Positions 35,438 to 46,400 of a stretch of 64,000 nucleotides of DNA are shown piece by piece; the stretch's first letter is position 1; each line of letters starts with the position of its first letter. A program made the translations under genes and the position numbers. The notes beneath the pieces were generated by a model that was not told where the DNA came from, made no database searches, and worked only from the letters and a program-made list of their open reading frames with translations. This stretch comes from Polytrichum commune (taxonomy: Eukaryota > Streptophyta > Polytrichopsida > Polytrichales > Polytrichaceae). The stretch spans positions 19,900,001-19,964,000 of the forward strand of contig OX485806.1 of the NCBI GenBank assembly GCA_950295325.1. The letters run 5' to 3'.

Positions 35438-37526
35438 TGGACTGGTGTCATAAAAAATGTGCACTAAGGTAGAGGCTCATATTTCCGAGCGGGTTGTAAT
35501 TCTGATTCCTACGAACAGTGTCAGCTGACCATAAGGTGACTTGGGGGGAGCGCAAAAGCGACCACAAAGGTGCTTTTAAGCTTCATGATCGGTTATAGGT
35601 CTTTCCTTAGTTGGGGTGGGGGGTCTCTGTGGATGAAAAATGCAGGGTTGTTGAGTGGAAACCGGATCCTAGGCGGTTGAGGTTAATTCCTTGCGGCTCA
35701 TAAATTCAACATATTGGGGTGTGATTTTAAAATAAAGATGATCATTTTTGGGAACCGCAACGTGGGCTTAGAGTGACGGTTTGCTCTTAATTAAAAGCCA
35801 TGGGGTACAATTGTGCCTATAAGTTTGGTTGGTTGTGTGAGCAAAAGAGGCAGTTTTGGAAGGTTAGGAAGGAGCGGACTAAGGTTATTAGAGGATGAGT
35901 TCTAGATGCATCAGGAGTGGAGCAAATGAAGAGGATGGAGGGGTTTAAGAGTAGCCAAGATTTTGTGCAAGAAACACAGTTTGATGCACAAGAGCTATGT
36001 TATGGCCAGAGTCCAGAGGATAGTCTAGGCTTTGAGGACTACATGGCAAGAATTCAACATGGAGCAAGAGCTAGATATAGAAATTCTCAACTAACCTTGT
36101 ATTTCAATTCCAATGGCCATGAGGGTCTGCATAGAGGTCACAACAATGCAGTCGGAGAGAGTGGAGGAGACAAAAGGTATAACCTGAGAAGTGGTACATC
36201 CACTTGGACATCAGGCATACAAGGCACTTCTAGGATCAGGGAAAAATGGGAGAACATCAATATGGGGACCCACGAAGGAGGGGATGGTGTGCCACAAAGT
36301 CAGCAGGAGGAGCAAGGCATTCAATCAAGGGCTCTAATCAAGAAGACAGGAAATTGGACAAGTGCACAACTTCAACAAGCATTGGATGCAATCACAGATG
36401 AAGGCATGAAGATACGGACAACATCTCGCAAGTTTGGTATTCCCCCAACCTCTCTTAGAGATCATTTGTTTGGCACAGTTTTGGGAAGGAAGAGAGGGCC
36501 AAAAATTGTCCTAAATGAAAGTGAGGAAAAAAAATTGGTAGACTATTGTTTTAAGATGCAGGAATTGGGCCACCCTTTAACTCCATTGCAACTGAAGTTG
36601 AAGGTAGCACAAGCTACTTAGACTAGGGATACCCCCTGGAGTGACATTGGAGTCCCAGGAAAGTCATGGCTGAAGTCCTTTAGACAAAGGCATCCTGAAC
36701 TAGTTGTTAGGAAGAGCCAACCCTTAGAACTTGGTACGGCTAGGGGTTTCTGCCCAAATACTGTGGCAACTCTATACTGCAATCTAAAATACTTGTACAA
36801 TACCTTCAAGTACCCTGCTGGACACATCTGGAACTGTGATGAATCTGGTGTACAAGCTGGGAGGAGTGGAGGGGCCACAGTGCTTGCAAAATTGGGCTCC
36901 AAATCGGTACACGCCATTGAGCCAGATCAGAGGGAACACCTATCAGTTCTATCATGCATCAATGCTGAAGGGGGCAAAATTCCTAACTTCTACATCTTGA
37001 AGGGTACATATTTCTTGAAGGACTATGTTGGCAAGTGTGAGCCAGATGCAGTGATGGCTATGCAGCCCAATGCATGGATGACGAAATGGCTCTTCCAATC
37101 ATGGATTTCACATTTCATAGGGACTTTGACCAAAACAGTGGGAATTAGTGTAGAAAACAGACATTTACTTGTGTTGGATGGCCATAATTCACATGTAACT
37201 CTAGAAGTCGTGACATTGGCCATGAATTCAGGGTTAGACATCATTTCACTACCATCCCATACTTCCCATGCCTTACAACCTCTGGATGTCTTATGCTTCA
37301 AGCCATTTAAGATTGCCTTCAGACAAATTAGAGACTCTTGGACCCTGCTTAACAAAGGCAAGAGGGTGGAAAAAACAGATCTATGTGAGTGGACATCCCA
37401 AGCACTTGAAAAATCACTCACAGCAAAGAACATAAAGTCTGGTTTCAGAAAAACTGGGATATGGCCATTTAATGAATATGCAGTTCTAGGAAGCATGCAG
37501 CCAAGCAGAGGATTCGAAGAGGGGCA

Positions 37527-39124
37527 TGTGAGGCCAAATCCACCACCCTTAGGCGTCCTAGTCCGGGTGATGGCTTTGAGAATCACATGTATTGTTTGTG
37601 TCTTGAAAATTCTCCCTTCACATCCTAAGGCGTTCATGTCATTTTGAATCACTTTGTTTATAAATGGTAGCCTCTTGGCTTGTGGCCGAATTGGCCTTTT
37701 CAAGGGTCCAACCGGCGGCCTTGACAACACAAGCTCTCAAGGATATTCCCCTTTGGCCTTTGATTATCCTATCCTTCACTTTACCATTGCTAGAGTCTTC
37801 CAATTTCTCCATTGTTATATAAGTGATTGGTTTTTACCACAAAAGATGTAAGTGTTGAAAAATACTCCCTCCATGGTTAACCTCAAATACATTCGCCTTC
37901 GAGGCCACACATAACTCTAACTAGCCTATTGAGTCTAATCCTTTGTCTACCGCTAATGTAGCCCAATGTGGTTTTATTGTTCTACGTGCTAGCCACCACT
38001 AAGTGGGATTAGCCTCGCTAATCACCTAGACTACCTAAATATGATTAGTCAACCAGCCGAACAGTAGCCAACTCCCTTCTGTACTAGCGGCTTAGCCGAA
38101 TAGTAGCTAGCTCCCTTCTGGGCAGAAGCTTGGCCGAACAGTAGCCAGCTCCCTTCTGGGCCGAGGCTTGGCCGAACAGTAGCCAACTCCCTTCTGGGCA
38201 AAGGCTTGGCCGAACAGTAGTTAGCTCCCTTCTGGGCAGAGGTTTGGCCGAACAGTAGCCAGCTCCCTTCTGGGCTGAGGCTTGGTCAAACAGTAGCCAG
38301 CTCCCTTCTGGGCAGAGGCTTGGCCGAACAGTAGTTAGCTCCCTTCTGGGCAGAGGCTTGGCCGAACAGTAGCCAGCTCCCTTCTGGGTAGAAGCTTGGC
38401 CGAACAATAGTCAGCTCCCTTATGGGCAGAGGCTTGGTGATGTATCTTCCCGTGTTGGTTGCTGCTGCCTTATACCACCCCCTTTATAACCACTAATCGG
38501 ACATTCACCATGTCATTTATTTTCTTATTGAACTAATGAACTAACCTAACACACATATCATCACTAGCTTTTAAGAGCTACTCGACTAATTTCACTAATG
38601 ATCAACTAACATAATTCCCTAACCTCACTAAGATCTAACTAGTCCACACACGTGGCCTCCTAGCTCTAAGAGCTCGCTCCCTTTGGAAGACTTGAAAGAG
38701 AGAGAGGTAAAATGAGAGAAAAACACCTTAAGTAGCAAAGTGGAAGAGAGGGAGAGAGGTGAGGATAGGGTGAGAGGATTAGCACCTCCAATCACAATCC
38801 TTTAACCCTCTCCTCCAAAGTAGGGACTAATCTCCATCCACAAAACCTTCTCATTCCTAAACCAACAAGGTGGATCCAAAAGTGGGCATTTAACCCGCGG
38901 AGCTCACCTTGCCTCACCTTACCCCCCTACTCACATAATCAAGGCATTCTCTTATTGAAGTCAAACCTTGGAATAATCACACAACACCACCTAATGCCTA
39001 AACTTAATTCCACACCACACTTCACTCTTTTTATGTTTTGTGAATAATCATAACACATCAAAGTCAAACTAAAATTGGTTTCGAAGAGTTAATCACCACA
39101 TGTGGTCACCATTTTGGGCTCACA
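37527..39124 (-). mobile_element. Solo LTR of the TGTGAGCCC gypsy family (copy B)
   Basis: 1,598 bp in the pogo transposase gene, flanked by GGGCA (37522-37526 and 39125-39129). On the minus strand it starts TGTGAGCCCAAAATGG and ends GGATTTGGCCTCACA. It shares ATGATTATTCACAAAA and ATAAAAAGAGTGAAG with the copy at 55855. It contains a 38-bp minisatellite. Confidence 0.9.
38060..38440. repeat. 38-bp minisatellite, about 10 units
   Basis: The unit CGAACAGTAGCCAGCTCCCT... recurs every 38 bases from 38136 to 38402, with degenerate units before and after. It is inside the solo LTR. Lack of unique spacers rules out CRISPR. Confidence 0.9.
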
Positions 39125-40879
39125 GGGCAGGAGGGCTATGTCCCCTCTGTGATTGATGAATCAGAGGGGGAGGAATCTGGAGGAGGCGAGGAATGTGTGC
39201 GTGGCGAGGAATATGGGGGTGGCGGGAATTCTGTTGGGGGGTTGGTTTTAGGTGACCAGGGCGACCACGAACAAGATGAAGACCATGACGATGACGATGA
39301 CGATCAGGGCGGGTATAGAGCCTCTGCAGGGGGCTGCAGAAGGGTGCAACACATTGGAACCAGAATCGAGGAACCTGCAGCCATAGGAGCAGCCAATGTC
39401 AGTCGGCATTTCTATGTTGACGTCCAAAATCCAGAAGAGAGCAACTATGACAGAGCAGAGCAACACATTGCAATAGATCCGGGATTCTTAGCAGAGGTTT
39501 AGACATCAAACGATAATAACATACTGCAGTTCTTGTCATTGCCTGAGCTAATCCCTGCCAAAAAACGAAAGAGACAGCAGCCTCTGTTGGACTTCACACA
39601 GAGCATCATTCTAACATCCAAAGATTACAGCAAGGGTCTAGAGGAGATTTTGGCTCAAAAAGAAGCAACTGCGGCTGCTGCACTAAAAAGGGAGGAGAAG
39701 GAGGCCACAAAGGAGCAGCGCAAGGCACAGAAAGAGCCGCAGCAAAAGGAGAAAGAGGATCGGGCGAAAGCAAGGGCTGAAAAAAAGAAAAGAAAAAAGC
39801 TCGAAGCTCAAGCCAGAAGGGGCGTACCTGCAGTGCGCGCCCGAAGGGGTCGAGGAAACTCGGCTGATGCAGGCGCCGCAGTCCACTCAACCCGCAGCTG
39901 GCAGGGGGTCGCTGGGCTCGAAAGATCTCGGTGCAGTCGCCGCAGGGGCTAGGGGCGTCGAGGGCCGGGCAGCAGCTGCTGCGGAGACTGTGTGGACACA
40001 AGGCTGGCGACAGGGGGAGGCTGGCTACTACGCCGCACCGGATCAGCAGATTCTGGCACCGCGCAGCGAACTCCGCTCCCCCCCCCCCGCGACCTGCACC
40101 GATTCGGGCACCTCTGCTGCATCCACCCATCACACCTCCGAGTTTCTCAAACACACATGCAGGCGCAATGGATCCGTGGACCATGCAGCGCCTCCACCGG
40201 CGCCACTATACCCCAGGTGTTCCTCACCCCTACAATCCACCGCATCCTCGCACAGTGGAAGCGGCAACAACGAGCAACACAACCTTGAAGTAATCCTTCA
40301 AGCACAAGAGAAGACCAAAACAGAAAGAAGGTGACAACAAGAATGTAACAGCAAGAAGGTGACAAAGGCAAATGGTGGCGAGAAGAGAAGGCGAGAAGAG
40401 AAGGAGTCGTTGGGATGGAGTCATTGGTGGGGTGGGCGGGAATGGGTGGCGGGGAAAGCACCTTGTGGGGGGGAGTGGACGGGAATGGGGGGCAGGGAAA
40501 GCACCTTGTGGGGGGAGTGGGGGGGCCACTGCTGGGTATCCAACTCATATATGGACGGAAATGCAATCTTTGCCGCCATCAGCAAGGTCGCTTTAGGGAG
40601 GAGAATCTAACACCATCCGCAATTTTTTTTAGCCTTGCAGGTTTAGGCTTAAGTCACCTGCGCTTAGTTTCAAGGTGCCCACTTCTCTAAACAGCACCCA
40701 CTCTATGTGTATCAGATGATCACTCTAGTGCCATTGTTTTGAAAATTCATAGGTAATTACAGACTTATTGAAAAAATAATTTTTTTTGGGGGAAGGCCTT
40801 CTTCATACTTTGCGGAGCACTGAAATTTTATAAACATTTTGTCTTGTCATTCTTACTAACCAAACCCGAAATTCAATCG

Positions 40880-42175
40880 GGAATTGGGTCCTCTACCTTA
40901 TCTGGTAAGCACGGGGCTTTTTTTTTTATGGTAGTGTTTAAAAATTTATAGTACATTTCCCTTCTCCTACACCCTTATTGTAAATCCTTCTCAATGTTGT
41001 CTTAATAAACTTCAGAATAGTATAACTCTCACCTAACTCACTTTCTTCAGGTGAAACTTGGTACACTTATTAAATACCTTACTAAAAGTATTCACACCAA
41101 ATTTTAGCACAAATTGAGCTCATACAAAAAAATTATGCATGCTTTTCTAACTCTAACTTACTAGTATGAATGTTGTGGTATAACATTTGGTCACTAAAAC
41201 TCTAATAACTTCTAATCATTAAGTCCAATCAATCTCAAATTTTGACACATAATAGATAAATAAGATTTAAAGGTAGTGTCAAATTTTTATAGCCATAGCT
41301 ATAATACTAAATAAGATCCATATTTCCAAACCTTCTTATCATAGTTGCATTTGTTCATAGACACTCTTCACTTCAAATTTTTACACATTTTTCTCCCCAA
41401 AGACCGAAGCTTCTAAATTTTTACCTCAACTTCTATATCTCATAAAAAACATCCTCTCAAATTTTCATAACAATCGAACATTCTAATCATCCACAATTCA
41501 CCAATCCTTCATTCCAAAGTTTTGCTCACTTAATAATAAATGAAATAATACAAATAGTACACTTAGTGCAATCTAATCATTCTAAAATTCTCACCCCCTC
41601 ACTCTCTTGTATAAATGAGCTTCATAAAAACTTCTTCTTCTCAAAAAAACTTAAAGCTCCTTCAACTCTATACAAATACTAACTCCAAATGCTAACGTTC
41701 TTCCCTTAACACACTTCTAACATCCCTTAAATATTCTTCTTCTTTGCCCCCTTTGGCTAATAGAAAACCATTGGGGTAAGGATTTCTAGAACTCCAAGTG
41801 GCTAACTAATAGAAGACATTTTGGGTAAAAGGTTTCTAGAATTCTTATCTTGTTAGAAATAGGAAAGTATTGGGTTAAAGGTTAATCCGGCAAGCCAATA
41901 GGAAAGTTCAGGTTTAAAGCTTCTAGAGACCTTATCCCGCTAACAAATAGGAAACTAAAATGTTAGGCCTTTTAGAACCCCTAGGTAGTTAGGTAACGGT
42001 CCGCCGGTAAATTCTATTTTTCCCAAATCCTACCTACCAAATCCATCTACCGAGTCACCCGGTCTTGAACTTAAGACCGGTTCTCAATTTAAACAACTAT
42101 CTTACATTATCATATAAATATCAATTTGAAAATAATAATAACATATAAAATGCCTAAGTTCTAACTAGTAGTCGG
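40880..42175 (-). mobile_element. Inverted copy of the 26.6-kb repeat, inside ORF2 copy 1
   Basis: Read on the minus strand it follows the 26602-27500 repeat: CTACTAGTTAGAAC, GAACCGGTCTTAAGTTCAAG, CCCCAATGGTTTTCTATTAG and ACACTACCAT...GCCCCGTG. It ends directly before the ORF2 frame at 42183. The left border is uncertain. Confidence 0.55.
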
Positions 42176-42203
42176 CCCACATCACGACACCGGGTATCAG
42201 ATC

Positions 42204-43277
42204 ATGCGAGAACTCCAGACCATGGACTCAGAACCAGAGATGGGCGAGGAAGACTCCAAGGAGGAAGATGCGGTGGAACTCAGTGATGAGGAACGACCTG
42301 TATTCAAGAGGAGGAAACTGATAGGGGGAAATCCAGTGACATGGACCAGGTCCGCCGTCAAGGCCGCAGGAGGAAGAACGTCCATCTTCACCTTAGAGGA
42401 CAATCCGGTGGATTTCATCATCCGCGACCTTGAGGGAGTGCGGTTCCGGATCATGAAGTACGAGTTACAAATGCAACAGGTAGGGGAAATGGTGGGCAAC
42501 CCTCCACGGGAGAATCTGATTGCCGCGGTATAAGAGGCCATACAAGATTCACGCCGATTGCGGGAGCTGGAAAGTAAGGTGGGCTGACAAACTGCGAAAA
42601 ATCAAAAGACCTTGGAGCAACTGCGGAAGTTGGAGGAAGAACGACAAGAGCCCCTGAAGCATGTGAAGGAGGCTACCCTCATGGTACAAAAGGTAAGTGA
42701 TGTGGTGGGCATCCTCGGTGATGTGTGGCTGAAAGCCAAGATGTTTGACGCGGAGTTGAAGAATGCGGGCCATGTTTCCGAGACGAAGATGGTTACCTTC
42801 GTCTTGAATCAGGGAAGTAAGATGGACGCATGCTTGAAGGCCCTCATTGCTAGCTGCACGGAGTTGTTCCCAGTCATGGTAGGGTCATCGGAGGATGGGG
42901 AGACCTCATCTAGCTACTCCGACTTGACCCCTCAAGATGTGGTGGAAATTAAGGGAGCCGCGGTAGGAGGTGGAAACCAACAGGTGGAAGAGGAGGACCA
43001 AGTGGAAAACGTCATGGCGCTCACGGCCCCACCTATTTCCGCCACTGAGGTAATGGTTCCCAATGCCACCCCAGTTTCCTCCACTGTTGGAAAGGAAATC
43101 CTGGATGGCTACCACGTGGTAGAGGTAACACCACCGAGCCCTCCCCTGACATTCCATGTGGTTTCTAGGGCACCGTGGGCACCGTTGGCACCATCACTTG
43201 TACCGGGATTCCAACCGGACGGCCTGTTGGCAACCCCACGTGCGCCGGATGTTGCGGAGACAGGGAACCACACATGA
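42204..43277 (+). pseudogene. ORF2 of the two-gene element, copy 1 (coiled coil, two stops)
   Basis: One frame with TAA at 42531-42533 and TGA at 42585-42587. An acidic N-terminus (EPEMGEEDSKEEDAVELSDE) is followed by ERPVFKRRK, then heptad-rich LEQLRKLEEERQEPLKHV, then MDACLKALIASCTELFP, and a proline-rich tail. The same layout and a similar helix occur at 58640-59455. Family not recognised. Confidence 0.65.
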
Positions 43278-43439
43278 GTGATTTCCGGGCCAAAGGCTCA
43301 CGAGATGCCAGTGGCACCACCACGTGCTCCATTTTTGGCAACTGACAGAGCAGACCGCAGCGAAAAACGGAAATAGAAGAAGAAGGAAGCCAAGCTAAAG
43401 AAGCGGAAGGATATGGAGTAGATCTTAGTTAGATTCCAT

Positions 43440-46400
43440 TTTGGGTGGTTTTGGGCAAGTAGTTAGGTGACCCTGAGTTGTGTGCTTTGTCATTTTCTTT
43501 GTTTAGGCTCTGACTTCTTAATGGAGAGGATTGTCCACGTGGCCTGTGATGTTCATCATGGAACACATGGCACGATGGCTTTAGGGGTGGGGTTTTGGCG
43601 TAGCTCTATAGTGGTGACACTATGCATGTAGAGCTTATTAAGGAATTTCTTAGTGTTGCTTACATGTTTGTCGGAGAGTATGGTGAAGTATGGTGAATTA
43701 TTTATTTATTTATTTATTTCCATTTGGATTCAATTGGGCTTTGTTTTGTGAGAAGGTGTTGTTCTTGGTTGTAGCGTCCCCTACCATTTTGCAATGATAA
43801 TATACCAACATTAATATAATGCACAACCTGAAGAGGGGCAAGAGCAAAAGAAGTACATTCTTTTCTTTTCTTCTTGTAATCATTCTGAAGAAGCTTAAAA
43901 GCTTCAATTTGAAAATTAGAATGTTCAAATGGACAAGGTAAGGCTTGAACGTCATAAAATGTATGGGATTTAAAACTTACATTTAGTACTTTGCATGTCA
44001 CTTATGGTACCCCAAATCTTATGTAATGCATTTTGTTTCAATATTTATTCACTCCAGGGCCCATGAAGTTGGGACATTACAAAGTGGTACTTGAGACATA
44101 GTGTAAAGTGTCACTTGTTCTAGAATGTGTCACATTGATGTGATGCAATCAAATCACATCAACATGTTTGATGACCAATTCACATTCGAAAAGCATGTTC
44201 AAGATTGTTCCAATTATATTTACAACAATGTAAAAAACATGTAGAGTATTCCAAAATGTAGACAATGTTGTGACGCCAATTTGCACATGAAATGATGGAA
44301 GTACCCTCGTACCATGCACGGTAGAGGGATCACATCATTCGGAACCACTGCATCTAAGTTAATGGTTTATAAGATAGGGGGGCCTAAAAGCGTCGCCCCA
44401 TACACTTTGCGTAATTTGGGAGACATACCAAGATAGAGATCTTGCAATATGTGTGGTGAAGCTACACACACTTACTTTCTTTAATCATCACATACCTACT
44501 AGAGTATTAAGGCCTTAAAATAACACCCTCCTTTTGGTGACACCTATTGATAATCTTTAGGCCGTCAACAAGTGAGTGCAACAGTGCCATCGAGTTAGTC
44601 AATGTTAAAAGCGACTAATCATATGTGGCATTAAGTATAAGATATTTCCAATTTGCCATTCAACGACACAAACTAATTAATTATAATTGAATGCAATCAA
44701 ACCTAGTTAAGCCTAACATTTTCTCCACATGAGGAATGGGATATTGGTGGCCTTCTTTGTTATGTGTCTTTACGTTATGCAATAAGATGTTGTGCGATAA
44801 ATTGTTTAGCAATAAGTGTTATGCATTATGTGTCATGTGTCATGTAGAGAGTGTCACGCACCCTGTGTCATGCATAAAGTGTCATGCAGAAAATGTTAGG
44901 CTTGATTACTTTGATCATGTTTCATTACAATTAATTATGCTAAACTAGTTTGAATTTGAATGAATACTTGTAGATATCTACCTTTTGAGAGGGGAAGGCA
45001 TTACCTTAAATTTATAAATTTAATTATCTAAAATTTAACACATAACTTGAAGTTCAATTTTAATATGACCAAGGCCATTTCAAATGGTAAGTCACAAAAT
45101 TATCACCTCGTTGCTGATGAGGATATTGTCATATTTTGAACTTCCAAGTTTATTACAACTGTATTGATTGTTTCACTTCGGGAATGAAATCCCAATCAAT
45201 TGCTCATTACTAAGTGGATGTGAACATATATAGTGGATTTTAGACCTTGAATTTGAGGATCACACAATGTGGGTTTTGTGGACAATGCATCCTTCAAGAA
45301 ATGCAAAGGCAACTCTCTTTCAGACGAGGTAGGCAATGTTTTTCAATCAGGTTCATAAAACAAAGAATTCCAAATTGCCCAAGGGCTATGGATCGCGGGC
45401 CCCTATAATGCTCAATGAGGGTGCTTTAGTGTCCACCATTCATAATAGTGGTGTAAGAAGTATGCAAGAACACTTTTAAAAGAGCACCAACTTTGGCCAA
45501 TCATAATTGCTAATTGGGGATCTATTCACTCAAAGAGGTGGTGTAAGAAGTGATCCACAAAACGGGACAACACCTTCAATTAACATAAGGTAATTGTAAT
45601 GAGCTACCTAGAGGTGAAAGCTTGAGCTACATAGCTTGATTGTGGTATATATATATATAGTGTTACCAGCCTAATACCTAGTGTCACTTACCCTATTATG
45701 AGGCCTATGTGTAGGTTATAATAATGACTAACAATTTGGCCATTAGTAGTGTAATCATATGACACTTGGTAATATTGTACATTGATATTTTGGTATCGGT
45801 ATGTTGAGGTCTATGCATGTGTTACATAAGATGGCACAGTGATAACTGAGTTGATCATTAGTGTAAACACATGGCACTTGGCATTAGTATGTTCGACATT
45901 ATTTTCCACTTGCATACTAGAATATAAAACTGTCATCTCAAGCACTCCAACCACTTTCATTTTTTTGGAATTGCCTGGTGGTGTCACTTCCTAGGGTCCA
46001 CTCTTCGTGTACAAATAAAAAGGCTATTGACAATTTTGAAGTAAATTAGATGAATAAAATGGGGTCCTAAAATTTAGAGAAACCCTTGACATTACACATA
46101 TGTTATAGGGTTGGATCATATGAGTTATATCTTATAAATGAAAAAAATGAAAAATCTGTAAAGTGAAACTGGGTTTTATAAAAAATAGGATTTTTTTCTT
46201 CATAATTTATATATTGCATATGTAATGGAGGCATTTACCACATGAACTTGAAAATCTTAAGATAAATACATGAGTCTATTATCTAGTGCCTAAATTTTTT
46301 TTTCGTATAGAAGAGGTTTCAATTTTCATATTAGCGTCCATCATGTTGAATCACATCCTGTGACAACGACATGACGCCAGACTCAAAAACGTCACGTTAG

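Larger units (their letters stand above)
35926..39952 (+). pseudogene. pogo-type DDE transposase, one frame across two amber stops and a solo LTR
   Basis: Domains in order: a variable N-terminus, a psq/CENP-B helix-turn-helix (36340-36480: TTSRKFGIPPTSLRDHLFG), then a DDE_1 catalytic core with IWNCDESGVQ, LVLDGHNSH and SHALQPLDV carrying the three acidic residues, and a basic coiled-coil tail (39533-39840: LLDFTQSIILTSKDYSKGLE). The frame is continuous except for TAG at 36619-36621, TAG at 39500-39502 and the LTR at 37527-39124. With one copy of the duplicated GGGCA kept, the codons join in frame. Without interruptions it would be about 807 aa. The ATG at 35926 is the first in frame. Recently dead; both stops are TAG, compatible with CAG-to-TAG decay. 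Confidence 0.9.

Noticed and set aside
38084-38407. 107-codon repetitive frame on the minus strand
   Set aside because: It exists only because the 38-bp minisatellite happens to lack stops in that frame.
38060-38440. CRISPR-like regular repeats
   Set aside because: Units are contiguous 38-mers with no unique spacers, inside a plant LTR; it is a minisatellite.
39606-40184. 192-codon minus-strand frame
   Set aside because: Antisense shadow of the basic coiled-coil tail of the pogo transposase.
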